Both the position numbers and the translations under genes were made by a program. From Schizochytrium sp. TIO01 (lineage: Eukaryota > Sar > Bigyra > Thraustochytrida > Thraustochytriidae), in assembly GCA_004764695.1 (NCBI GenBank), contig SMSO01000032.1:8700668-8764667 (forward strand): a stretch of 64,000 nt of DNA, written 5' to 3'. The notes beneath the pieces were generated by a model that saw only the letters and a list, made by a program, of their open reading frames with translations, did no database searches and had not been told where the DNA came from. Each line of letters opens with the position of its first letter. The stretch's first letter is position 1. Positions 44,337 to 55,540 of the stretch are shown here, piece after piece.

Positions 44337-45275
44337 TATCACAACGTCTCGACTTCACAGAAAACTATACGCACCCAACTTGATGAGTAGATGGAATAGC
44401 TATTCGTATCCACTACAGTCGGCTCCGAAGCTGTTGGTTACAAATCAAATCTCTCGAAATAAAGCAGATTATGTTGAACTGCCTCCCAGAATCTCGAAGC
44501 AAAGGGGGGTGAAGTATGCGGGGGTGACGACAAATACTTCTGATATGATATGGTTTGGTATGGGAAACGAGTCCGGACGAAGCGTCCAGTTGGACCCAGT
44601 TAGTCCAATCTGCCCAAATGAAAGTCTTCGCGGCACGCAAGCAAGAGTCAGCAAGCGCGGGACACCCTCTGGACCACTCAGGCCAGCTCCTGCGGCCAAG
44701 GTGTCCTGCCAGCGCGGGATCTGGGCCGGAGGAGGCGGCCAAGGCTCCACGGGCCTGAAGAGGTATTGGGCTCGTGACGATGATGAGCGGCTACATTGTC
44801 AGGCTAAACAATCGATCATTTGCTCCGAATTGAGTGATACAAGTTTTATAAGGAGAATTCTTGAGATAATCCAGATTTTATTCACTATATTCCGAGGCCA
44901 CTTCTCTATTGAAGGGGCATTAAAGATAGCTACTATAGAACATCAAACCCTTTGAGCTCTGCTCGTGTCTTCGCTTGCCGTGTATGTCCTAATACTTATG
45001 CGAAAGACAAGTCCAAAGCCTGTCCCAAAAATATCGTGACATGTTGCACAGGCCGTTGCCACGGGGCCCCACGGATACACGTGTGTACCCAGAGTGTGCA
45101 AAACGAGGACATGCCGGGGACCCTGTATCAGCCTAACGACCGTGCTTGATACTTGTCGAGGTGGTTGGGTAGGAATACTGAAAAGATGGTCAAGGAGCCT
45201 ACATCCTGCAAAAAGCACCAACAAAGCAGGATTCGAGAGGCGACAACCACGGCGACATAATCACCAAGTCAAGAG
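44337..45275. other. divergent intergenic region
   Basis: Between the carboxypeptidase and RNASEH2B starts. A 191-codon plus-strand frame (44,380-44,955) and antisense frames are not protein-like enough to call. Confidence 0.55.
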
Positions 45276-46892
45276 ATGGGCCGCAGGCGAGTAGTTGTAT
45301 TTGGTGCACCGCCTTCTCTGGAAGATCGGGAGGAAACATGTCGCGGCGATGGCAGGATGTTCAAGTTGCGGAGACCAGGACTAGGTACGTGGGCAAAGGG
45401 CCAAGTCTAAAGGCTACACGTTTTATGTTTTTTTTTTTAAGGAAAAACCTGGTTAGGTAGGACCTTGACAGGATTGATCGCTTTGGGGAGATAATTTGAG
45501 AAAACCTGCATTCCTAGAAAGACTATCCCATAGCTATGAATCCACAAAACGGAGACGCTGTCTCAGTGAACTTGAGTTGATCATTAGGCAATTTTAATTG
45601 TTAGCCTTGATATTTGAAAGAAGCATATGGCGATAACTAACTGTTTCGAGTTAATCATGCTTACGCCCACGGACCTTATTCCTGTCTTCAATTATTAATT
45701 GACACGTATCTTTGTTTCGGGATGGCGGGGAGACCAATCCGATTGTTTGTGCAGCAACTGAGACGATGGCAGTAATCCGACGCGGGAAAACTCTCTATGA
45801 GGTGCAGGAAGTTGCTCCAATGCGACCTGCAAGCTGGATGGTAGACCAATCAACAATCAGTGATGGCAGTCTTCTTATCTGTACCCCTTTGGATGTGGCA
45901 TTTGTCCTGTTACCTCTATTGCTTCAAGCACCGAAAGAAACCTCGCAAAGTATATCTCAATTACTAGAACACGGTAAACTCCCAGCATACAAGGAGCTGG
46001 GTGAGGATCCACTTAAAAGTCAGGTGAAGATTGCACTGGGCAAAATCTGTGAAGTGCATATCGAGGACACCTCCGGGGAGGAATTGTACAAATTCTGTGA
46101 GAAAAAGTGTCGTGTTTGGTTCAAGGCAAAAGCTGAACGTACACGCGATGCGTTGTGCTGTCGCGAGTTGGCTAAAATGGAACAGACATGTGTCAAAGCG
46201 AATATCGTAGATGCCAAGGGTGCCACAGCAGTAGATGGTTTCCAGTTTGGTACAAAGCGAAACGCAGGCAGTGCACGCGAAGCTCCGGAGGAAGCAGAGA
46301 GTGCGTCCACAACAATTACCCCGGCCCTAGCCCTATCCTCTAAAAAGCGTGCTTCCTTTCTTCTACAGGCACTAGAAATCCTATCTGACTATGTCCCTCC
46401 AAGTTTGCACTCTACTCTTCGCTCGTACGTTTACAAAGCCTTGCTTTACGTTATTTAGAAATGCAAGAAATTGTATTCATGCATCTGAATCATCTGAAAC
46501 GCCTGAGAACCTGATTACTAACCTGATGACTGGCCTGATTGAATTATACTGGCACTACGCTAAGTGAATCTCAATCAATTATATGCATCTTGAAATTCAA
46601 TAGTGATATCGAGCTTGAAATTAGTACGGATATTGACGAAGTGGAGGCTGAGAAATATTCTCGTATGGATGAAGAAACTGAATCCAAGACAAGCAATCAA
46701 TCACCCTCCCAAGCGGATGCAGAGAACCCAACACCTACTAAAAAGAGCAAGTCGGAAGAAGAGTCCAAGACACCTGTGGTTCCTCTAGCAATCCGGCGTT
46801 TGGAGAAAGTGGATAAACGGGGCATGTCTAAACTTTCAACGTTTTTTACAGTTAAGAAGAGCCCTGTTTCGAAATCTACGGAGAAAAAATAG
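45276..46892 (+). CDS. RNASEH2B: ribonuclease H2 subunit B, three exons
   Basis: Proposed exons are 45,276-45,384, 45,755-46,424 and 46,565-46,892, which keep frame (1107 nt, 368 residues). RNase H2 removes ribonucleotides from DNA and RNA-DNA hybrids in the nucleus; subunit B is the non-catalytic partner that docks on PCNA. Exon 1 encodes RRVVVFGAPPSLEDRE and RMFKLRRPG, matching the human VFLVSEYLKD...FVKLVNP start. Exon 2 carries LYEVQEV...SWMVDQSTISDGSLLICTP, the triple-barrel/wHTH core. Exon 3 ends in RRLEKVDKRGMSKLSTFF, a PIP box, as in human (KVDKSGMKSIDTFF). Both introns begin GTACGT (45,385 and 46,425); intron 2 contains TACTAAC (46,517-46,523). The first acceptor (GTTTGTGCAG) fits phase and homology; the last acceptor (CTAAG at 46,564) is less certain, with 46,603 as alternative. 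Confidence 0.82.
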
Positions 46893-47508
46893 TGCATTAT
46901 ATGGTGGTTTTTACTGTCTAGCTTTTTTAAAGATCATGATATGAACTGACACCTGTCAGCAGCTGTACTTCACAATAACAAATAATTTTTTCATTCTTAT
47001 AAGATAATCTCGTTCTCGAACGCATCCAAAAACTAAAGATTAAAGTTTAAAGGTCCTTAGGGTTATAACCAGTAATGCTGTCCAGTTGTAATATGTCTGA
47101 TGCATTTTCACAGATATTTTCCTGTCCAATTATCATTGACTAGCAAAGAATCATTGATTTTAAATCTTTACTTGCAAACAAAATCCAATTTAAAAACAAG
47201 TTTTCACGCATTTTCGAAAGGATGAAGTTTCCGGATCGTACAACGAAGTGGCTCTAAAAGTAAGTGTTCGTAAAATCTTATTGCTTAATTTCTAAAATGC
47301 CAGCCGTGATGATAATCTCATATGCTGTATAACGAAAATTAATTCCGTATGATACACTTACATCCTGGCACGGGCTAGGATGATGGGTTTTAGAAATGTA
47401 GAGATGCTGGCGTCAATATTTTCATACTCTAGCGATGTTTGCAACTTCATTGTGATACCGAGACCATAGTATTTGGTTGTCAGGTAGACTCAATAACTTT
47501 GCACCGAC
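46893..47508. other. convergent intergenic spacer
   Basis: AT-rich spacer between RNASEH2B and the surface-protein gene. Nothing recognised. Confidence 0.6.
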
Positions 47509-48482
47509 TTACAGACGGAAGCTAGCGATAGCCGCAGTGACAACAAGCACGATGGATGTCGAGAGGATTGAAGAGCTGGAGCTCGGGCTTCTGGTCGGGG
47601 AGAAGGTGGGCGCATCCGTCTCTGCAAGAGTGGGCGCATCGGTAGAGTTATCATCCGGTCTGGCGCTAGTGGGAGCAATAGTGGTGGAGCCATCCGGAAT
47701 AGTAGAGCCAAAGGTCGGAGCAGGGGTAGAAAGCTCTGTTGGGGAGGAAGTAGGGCTAGCAGTTGACATGGTGGGCGCGCCAGTAGTTGGGGCGGCAGTA
47801 GGAGAGTCAGTTGGCGACTCGGTGGGCACGGTGGGCGCACCAGTAGTTGGGGCGGCAGTAGGAGAGTCAGTTGGCGACTCAGTGGGGGCATCCGTGGCGA
47901 GAGCAGTGCTACACTCTGAAAAAATTGCTAAACGTTCCATCGACCACGAAGTCACTTACATCGAGGTCGAATGTAGAGGCAGCGTCCTCAACGAGATCAG
48001 CATTAAATTCGCATCCAGCTTCGCTGCATTCCTCCTTGCAAACCTCCTCGAAGGACACCACATTGGATGTGACGTCAGGAACAGAGAAAACCACACTAGA
48101 TGCTTTCGCTAATCCAAAATAATACAAGCATGTCGCAAATTGAGTCTCATTAAAAATGATGTACTCATTGAGACTTTCGCCTGCAAAAATGAATTCGGTA
48201 ATGTGATCATATTTATTGCACAAAACTCCAATGCTAGCACCTCCCAAATTACAACTGAACTTGCTGCTGTCGGTCTTGCAAGGGTTTTTGCCCACTGCCG
48301 AACAAAAACTTTCCTGGACTGAAGTGTTCCAATTGCTGAAGCCAAAGGCGTCAATACACGCAGAGAAGGCTTTACAAGATTTTTTTTTTGTAACTCGAAA
48401 GTCCATCACAGGACCAGCTTGCGTTGATCAAATTCACAAGGCTAGCCACGGTGGCAACTACAATCAAGGCAGAGAGCTTCAT
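47509..48482 (-). CDS. secreted, Cys-rich, Ser/Thr/Pro-repeat surface protein (intron; frameshift in A10 run)
   Basis: The ATG at 48,482 opens a signal peptide (MKLSALIVVATVASLVNL, then INA). The frame stops soon after a run of ten A on the coding strand (48,380-48,389). With nine A it would run straight into a Cys-rich domain (CKAFSACIDAFGF..., ESFCSAVGKNPC). Exon 1 ends at 47,960. A 46-nt intron (47,959-47,914, GTAAGT to TTTTTTCAGAG) joins in phase 0 to exon 2 (47,913-47,509). Exon 2 encodes PTESPTDSPTAAPTTGAP repeats and ends in a Ser-rich stretch and a hydrophobic tail (SIVLVVTAAIASF), a GPI- or membrane-anchor signal. Two 60-bp units (about 47,769-47,828 and 47,829-47,888) are nearly identical. 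SPT-rich cell-wall proteins are typical of stramenopiles. The indel may be a sequencing error, a variant or slippage. Corrected length would be about 308 residues. Confidence 0.7.
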
Positions 48483-51400
48483 ATTTAGAAGTATAAAAGC
48501 TGTTGTCACTGAGAAGATAACCTAGAAGCTAGAGATACAGAAGCGTTGTGGATCGTGAATGAGTTTGATTAAGCTTTGGTTGCTTCGTGAGGTATTTCTC
48601 AAGCTTTGAGATGTTTCGGTTTTGCAGGTTTGCGGGTTTGCTTTGCTAGCTACTCAAATCTGTTGGTTTCCAAGATGTTCTTCGTGTATGTCTCTTTCCA
48701 GTGTTGCTTTTCTTCTCTTTGATACTATGTCCGACATATTTCGTGAGCCATCGACATCTAGAGGTCGGTTCTTTGTCCTCTCGTCTTTGACCAAAAAGAA
48801 ATATGATGCTCATATGTTTTGCGTCTTTAAGATAGAAGAGAAAGCAAGTGCACAGTAGATAGCTATTGGTAGGAATAACGTGGATTTTGAGGTGGCAATT
48901 ATGTAAGGACATTTCAAAAGTCCCCCTGTGCACTCTTGTTTTCCAACTCCGGAGTTAAAGAAAAATACTAGTGGAGTTGTGTCCATTCCTTGAGGTTAAT
49001 GCACTAGGAGGTTAGTTTGTTACTACATTTTTGAACCAGGCTGGAGAGCCTAGCATATGCCACGAATAAGTGTCAAGCTCTACAGCGTTCTCGTACGAAG
49101 GCTGCTTAGGCGGACGATTTTCTTTGTCGATCGAATAGCAACACCGCTTCGAAGTCTCATCACAATGAAATTTGGTGCTTTATCCTAATAGTCTGACTTG
49201 TGCTCTGTAAGGTTGTCCTTTTCTCGTCCACCCTGACAAAAGAGGATAAATCGTAAGTTGCATCTTTATACAAATCGAGCTGCCCGTGATACTCTAATCT
49301 TGTCTCATTCCCCTGCGCCCACCAAAGTAGAAGATGAATAATTGGCTCCTGTCATAGTGGAAGATCCATCATCCGGCCTGCGGACGTCCCGTTGTTACTT
49401 GTAGCCCATGGATTCAATGAAGATATCAGCAGAGTATTCACGCAGGTGTACCACATAATTCAAGCTGGAAAGAAAGGAAGCAGAAAAACTTCACGACCTC
49501 AGATCTACCGATCGTGATGTTTTCTACACAAAACTATTTTTTCCTTTTTTTTCTTTTTTTTAATAAATTTCAAGTGATATGTCATGGCCTGCGTTTGCAG
49601 TTCCTAGGGGCTAGTCAAATGCAAGTGTAGCGAGTCCGAAGTACTACACGGCGCTTTTCTGTACAAGAAGGAATCCATCACAGGTGACCGCCGTGGAAGC
49701 ACAGTGTCAGGGTCGATGATTGGCTGATTGACGTTGACAAAGCAGTCTCCGGTTTGAAGTCCTACCTACCAATTGTCTCCTGAAAGACCTCCAATTTCAG
49801 TCTATTGAAAGACCCTCCGAGATTCCAAGCGATGTCCGCAAAGGTTGGCTCAGCGCTTGAAAGATGTAGATGTGGAAGAACGGCACTATCCATCATGGTC
49901 TCCAAGTCAACAGCAGATACTTGAAGCGACAGCGAGCAGCATGAAAGAACGAACAGAAGCAACATGGGATTGGCGAACCTGATTGTGGTTTTTCAATAAG
50001 TTGTTTTGCGCTTGCACATTCATATCGAACATGTCGCAAATTGCTGCACGTGCTGGTGCTACCCAGGTAGAGGTTGATACTTACTTTTGAGAAATTGGAC
50101 AAGACGTATGGGCTCCTTTCATGCTGATCGTCAAAAACTGACCGCGGTTCTGTGTGTCTGGTATGGCGAGTCGAAGTCCCTTTGCGAGTGATTGCAGAGG
50201 GCATGTTGGCCATGCAAGTTGAGTAAAACTATGGCTGATTTGATTGACACCATAACTTTCTTTTACTTTGCCTGTCGCAATAATTTTTAATTAAACCAAA
50301 CTACTCAAGCCTCAGGGACGCTTCGACAAATAAACGTGCGTCTCCTTAAGAAAGTCAGCCGTTGATCAAAAAGGTTTTGAGCCCAAAGTGGCTCGTCTGA
50401 GACTCGTAGAGTATGACCAACTTCACTTTTGTCGCTTATTTTCTCTGGCCAAGTCAAACTATTTCGAAACATGCAGCCACTGGCAGTTTATCTTTTCTTA
50501 TCTTTTTTTAACCTATTTTCCCCCCTTTCTTTTGTTTTGTTCTTTAAACTTCCTTGATTAGAGCTAATAAAGAAAGGGAAAAGGAAATATTGTCTTCGTT
50601 CGGGAGGTTATTTTCACTCGGAGTATCATCACCCGAACCGGATTGCCATGGCAAAAATAAAGCAGGGAGTGTCCCATGATCTCAAGATTTGTATTTGTGC
50701 GCTTGCATACGGAACGAAGCCTAACAATTACAATTGTACTTTTTTCGGCGCGCTCGCGTGCCCTGGCCACTTGCTGGATCTTGAGGTCGTTCAGTTTACT
50801 TGCAGCCTCCCAAATAATGTGACAACTTGTTACTGGATCTTTCATTCATTCTGTAAGCACGTAGAACCTGACTCAGCAGAAGTGAAAGTATGAAATGGGC
50901 CTAACTCGAGTCGTATCATGGAAGCAGGAAAATGCGAAGCAGCTCGTGGTGGCAATGGTGGCGACGGAAGGTGGTGGGATTTGTGGCTTTGGGGACGATT
51001 CACTTGGTTAGTTTGTCTTTTAAGAATAATCTATCCGCACTGATCGATCTTGCTTGTACTTCTGTGCTATGCCATCAATCAATCATCAAGTCTGGGTTAC
51101 CCGGAAGTACAACGAGGTGCTCGGTACGAGAGGATGACAAAATTCACATCGAAGCTCGAGACTCCCACTCCCTGAATATCAGTTGTACCAGAGTCGCGAC
51201 GCAATTTATCTGACGAGGTACAATTGTGAAGCCAGCACTATTGTAAATGTTAGCTCTCATGCTTCTTAGAAATCAGTGGTTCCTGAGAATGAAAGACAAG
51301 GTGCTCAAAAGTCGGTATTTCGCATTTTACACAGTTTCGTGGCTGTCTCCTTTTGGGACTTGGGCAACTTTAAAAATCAAAAGCTAGTTTTTTCTTTATC

Positions 51401-53431
51401 AACAAGAGCGACTCGGGCAAAAAGCCTTGCTCCTGAATAGATGGAGAGAAGAAAGGATGGAACGAAGAGTAGAGAAGGATGATAATTAGTACTTAGTGTT
51501 GCGGTAACGGAGAACTTAAATCTATGGATCGTCATTCTCATCAGCAATATCTGTGCACCTCCAGCTGCAAAAATGGCGACTATAGGTCCTATGTTGCACA
51601 AAATTGGAAAAGGGAAGCGGTAAGGCAAAACGATCAATAGATCTTTGGCTGAAATATTTGATCAACACTAGCTAGAACTTCAAGAGAGGGAGAATGCCAG
51701 AAATCTAGACTCTGGCTATTGAAGGGTAGCAACATAGTTTAGCGTCATGAGGCACTGCACCAAATGCATGCTATGCTAGTGCCGGCTCTGGAGCACTTGC
51801 ACTTGCTATCATCTTTGCAATTGTCTTTGACCTCGAAAATTGAAGGATGCCGCTTCCAGGAACTTGCTTGGCCAATCAGGTAGTACAAAAAGTGGCATCA
51901 TTTATCCACGTTTGGGCAAGTTAATGCACGATAATATCAGAAGAAATCTCAGGGATTCGACAGCCTCTGCACACCGGTCGCGTTTATAAAAGCTGAGAAG
52001 TCTAGATTTTCTCTCTAGATATCTTAAGATCCTGCTCTGCTGAGCCACAATTGATTCAACTTTTTTTCTTTTTCTTTTTCTGTTTTCTTTCCCTCAGTTT
52101 CGGAATGCGGAAGGAAGTCCTCAATGCCCAACCATCCAGGCCTCTCGAATACAGCTTGGAGTATTACTGTATCAACCTGCGTAGATACGTTCATACAAAT
52201 GATCTTCATAAAGTACAATTGGAAAGCCCATGCAGTGTGCGCTATCTATGTTAATAAATGGATAATATTTAGTTTGTTTGTTTTAACCACTATAAATCTT
52301 TAAACATTTACAAAACTTTTTCACAATCAAACGACAGAGCTGTTGTAAAAATTAGTCAGCCCTAGGTAGTCTATGGCTGAAGTTTTCGAAATCTCTGTGC
52401 ACTCAAGCATAGATTCGAGAATGTGAACTTACTTCGTACCGTTAATAGAATATCTTGTGAGATAACTTTTCCTCTTCTCTTTTTTTCTTTTGTGACATTA
52501 TAAAGAAAGGTTTTACGGGCTACCGGAGGCGGACAGAGCCTACTTCAGCAATACAAGGTTTCCTTAATGAGCATATTCCTTTAACAGTAGGGACAGAACT
52601 GGCTACAGCTCTGCACATTCGCGCAAATTGCGGAGCAATAAATGAGGAAGTTTTGATGGTATCTTAATCTTAAAGTCAGTATTTAGGTGGGAGTTAGTTC
52701 AACATACCACCTGCTCTTTAAAGTTCTACTTGATGCCTGGTCGTAAAGGTGGGCGCCTGCGCCGTTCAGATGATGTCAAAATCTGCTGAATAGTGGGCAC
52801 GGACTGTTTGAAGAGTATGATCTTTCAGAGAAGGATAATAGTCATCCTGTTTACAACTCCATGAAATGTCCCCATCGTCAATATGGACAAAATCGAAACC
52901 GCAAACTTCCGTGACAACTTGCATTCTAGACTGCAAGAGGTAGCATATGTAAATATAGCTTTTGCTCCTCCTTGAAATACATGTTCTTTGATCGCGAATT
53001 CATCAAGCGCTTAATTACTTGTATTCAATAAGATTCGATCAAGAAATTAAGAGCATCATCCAAGGTGATGTAACGACGATCCTAAACTCTGCTGTTTTCT
53101 CTTGAGAATTTAGCGGGTGTAGGCTAACTTCTCTAAATATAATTAGACCCTGCGTAGTCACGATCCTCCGCAAATCGTGGTTGAATTTGCAGTTTGTTAA
53201 ATCCAGCACTATCGCTCAGCTCAAATTAATGAAGAATTTAAGAGATCTAAAATATTTAAAAAAGGATACTCTTTCGCTTGCATTTTATTTATTTCCTTCG
53301 CCTAGCGATTTAGATTAATTTACTTACCCATGCCAGCAAATTAGAAAATACCGCCATATCTTCCGTCGAGGTGGTGAAATTTACAAGGCCGTGTCGAATA
53401 GAAGCATAAGATCTGTATGTTGTTTAAGGGT
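48483..53431. other. 4.9 kb with exon-like fragments but no resolved gene
   Basis: No long frame. Besides the fragments at 49.0-49.97 kb, open segments near 50,590-50,845 (minus) and 50,930-51,210 (plus, beginning with a possible signal anchor WWQWWRRKVVGFVALGTIHL) could be exons. Splice structures were not solvable by eye. The rest (51.2-53.4 kb) is AT-rich. Confidence 0.45.
49012..49965 (-). CDS. possible multi-exon secreted protein, unresolved
   Basis: A first-exon candidate (49,965-49,770) starts with a clear signal peptide (MLLLFVLSCCSLSLQVSAVD), continues with ordered sequence (EPTFADIAWNLGGSFNRLKL), and stops at the donor GTAGGT (49,769). Downstream, a fragment after TTTCCAG at 49,465 reads LNYVVHLREYSADIFIESMG. 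The last open segment (49,179-49,012) reads CDETSKRCCYSIDKENR and ends WFKNVVTN before TAA. The fragments look like one protein read through several short introns, but I could not find a fully in-frame path. Product unknown. Confidence 0.28.
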
Positions 53432-54799
53432 TCATACGGGAGCAATATTGGCACGCAGTCGATTCTCGAGAGAAAGTAATTTAACTGCCACGTCATTGTG
53501 TCCTCCACGACGAGCAAGCTCACTTGGGACTAAACCGCCCTGGTCTGGTCCACTACATTGGCACAGCGCACTATCGTCAAGATTTTGTAACATCCAATTT
53601 ATGACCCCTTCATTCTTGATATATGCAGCCTTGTGTAGAGGAGAGCGCCCCTCTTTTTGAACATTTGTAAAGTCCAAATGAAGTGCATTTGCAAGCCAAT
53701 CACAAATTGCAGAGACGCGAACCTGATCTTGGCATCTGCTAATTGCAATCCAATGGACAAGGCCACAAGCCCATGAATTTTGTAGGTGTGGGTCAGCGCC
53801 CCATGTGACCATTTTTTGAGCTACCTTGAGGTTTGCCCCAAACACTGCATACATGAGAGGTGTTGAGCCGTCAAAAGTAGGCGCGTTAATATTTACGTGG
53901 CAGGTGCGCACGAGAAAGTCTGCAGATTCAAGCTGCCCATTTCGGCACGCCCAGTGTAAAGCGGCACGTCCGTCGCGTCGACTAGCCAAGGTGGGAGCAC
54001 ATGTGCAAGATTGCTCGAACGCCACTGCTTGAACCTGTGGATCGTGCAAAGGGCCGTGAAAGGGACATTCATTATGGCGCTTTGCAATACAGAATCGGAG
54101 GCAGTCCATTGCCCCCGCGCCTGCTGCGTACTGCTCAGCAGTAGACCCATGTCGGTCTTTACTTGTAAACACCCAATCTCCGTTCTTTTCCAACTTTTCC
54201 AATCCCTTTATATCATTGTCTTGTGCCAATTTTACCCAATCAGGTGTTTCGTGGCTCTCCTCGGCTTGATGATGTGTCTTTGGAGACGATTGACCTTCAG
54301 TGCCGCCATGATCACTTTGCAGGGTTTGCTCGCCTTCATTAGAACGTTTAATTTTTTTTCGCCTGCTCAGGCCGTTTTCAAGCCTTTCTTGTGCTGCTTG
54401 ATCGAGATTTTTGGTGAAGGTTACCGCTCTTAAGGAAATCTCCTTCTCAAACTCGTCCCAGTCCTCAACATCTTTCGCCTCGGGGTGATCTGCATGACGC
54501 TCGCGAAGATGCATTCGCATGCTGCGACCTGCCTTGAATCTTTTCTGAGCTCGCTCAGGACATAGAGGACAACGCAGTTTCAAGCTTGGCGTTGCTATAG
54601 CTTGTGCTGAGCCATCGCCTCCGCCGCTGCCACCACCACTACTTGAAGCACCACAAACCTGATCTGAGGACGCGGCTGGGCTCTCTTTGCGAGGCCGCTT
54701 GCGAGAGGTCGCAGGGCCTAATCCAGCTGAGAAATTCGTATCTGGGACAGTCAAAGAAACGCTTTGAGGCTCCTCGTGAGGGCCCTCGTGTTGCGCCAT
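53432..54799 (-). CDS. C2H2-like zinc finger and ankyrin-repeat protein
   Basis: Intron-free frame of 455 residues from the ATG at 54,799; the frame is open ten codons upstream without ATG. A basic patch (SRKRPRKES, 32-40) could be a nuclear signal. One zinc-finger-like motif spans C77, C80, H97 and H102 (CPLCPERAQKRF...MHLRERH). A charged linker with KKIKR follows. From about 188 to the end are ankyrin-type repeats, including DGRAALHWACRNGQLESADF (276-295) and DGSTPLMYAVFGANLKVAQK. The HWACRNG ankyrin group is abundant in oomycetes and other protists. The last repeats keep the family Cys/Trp pattern. Likely a protein- or nucleic-acid-binding adaptor; no enzyme domain. Confidence 0.78.
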   Translation of the reverse strand: MAQHEGPHEEPQSVSLTVPDTNFSAGLGPATSRKRPRKESPAASSDQVCGASSSGGGSGGGDGSAQAIATPSLKLRCPLCPERAQKRFKAGRSMRMHLRERHADHPEAKDVEDWDEFEKEISLRAVTFTKNLDQAAQERLENGLSRRKKIKRSNEGEQTLQSDHGGTEGQSSPKTHHQAEESHETPDWVKLAQDNDIKGLEKLEKNGDWVFTSKDRHGSTAEQYAAGAGAMDCLRFCIAKRHNECPFHGPLHDPQVQAVAFEQSCTCAPTLASRRDGRAALHWACRNGQLESADFLVRTCHVNINAPTFDGSTPLMYAVFGANLKVAQKMVTWGADPHLQNSWACGLVHWIAISRCQDQVRVSAICDWLANALHLDFTNVQKEGRSPLHKAAYIKNEGVINWMLQNLDDSALCQCSGPDQGGLVPSELARRGGHNDVAVKLLSLENRLRANIAPV

Positions 54800-55540
54800 G
54801 ACGGACTCCTCAGTTTTGGAGAACTGCAAGCTATTCTATACTAGTACGTAGTAGTAGAGAACTTCATCTTTCATTGAATGCTCTTGTGCGGGAAGGAGCT
54901 CTTGAAAGCACCGAAGAAGTTAGTTGCGGCAAGCCGCCACTTCGCAAACATTTCGATGCAGTGCAGAACTGGTTTCGCTATAGTATTTGCGTTGAAGAGC
55001 AAGCATGAAGAAAGAACACTGGATGCAACTATCAGTCGTTCATATTTTGTATTTCTGCTCCCTTGGGAGTCTTAGTAGTAGTTGGTACGTACAACTTCTG
55101 GTACGAAATTTGCTGTCGTTTATGTGCTTCTTGCAAAGGAAACGATGCAAGGTTCATCGGTGAGCTTTGCGAGGTACCCATGGCAGGTTAGGAAGAGCAA
55201 AACTAAATTCTATTAAAGATCAAGGGTGTAAAAGAATGCAGGGACAACAAAGAGAACTTAAGAGCTTTGACTGACCAACTAAAAGACAGACGTACATGAT
55301 CGGTAGGTAGGTAGAGCTGCACTGTTTTCACATTTTTATCTTGTTAAAGAAAGAAATAGTAGAGCGAGGAATCGATCAGGAAAAGATATTTCTTATCTTA
55401 AATGAGGCAGAGCCTTAAATCCAAAAACGAAGAACTATCTTGAAATATTTCATTGCCTTGCAGACGAACTTTTCGAAGGCCAACATACGAAGCGTTCCGA
55501 GCAGAGAGACGAGTATTCCTGCTGACAGTGATCTGAGACA
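54800..55540. other. divergent intergenic region
   Basis: Between the zinc finger-ankyrin and fructosamine-kinase starts. Short GGTA run at about 55,302-55,313; nothing else recognised. Confidence 0.6.

Noticed and set aside
44380-44955. 191-codon plus-strand frame
   Set aside because: Unordered composition, antisense frames equally long, lies in a divergent promoter region; no homology pattern seen.
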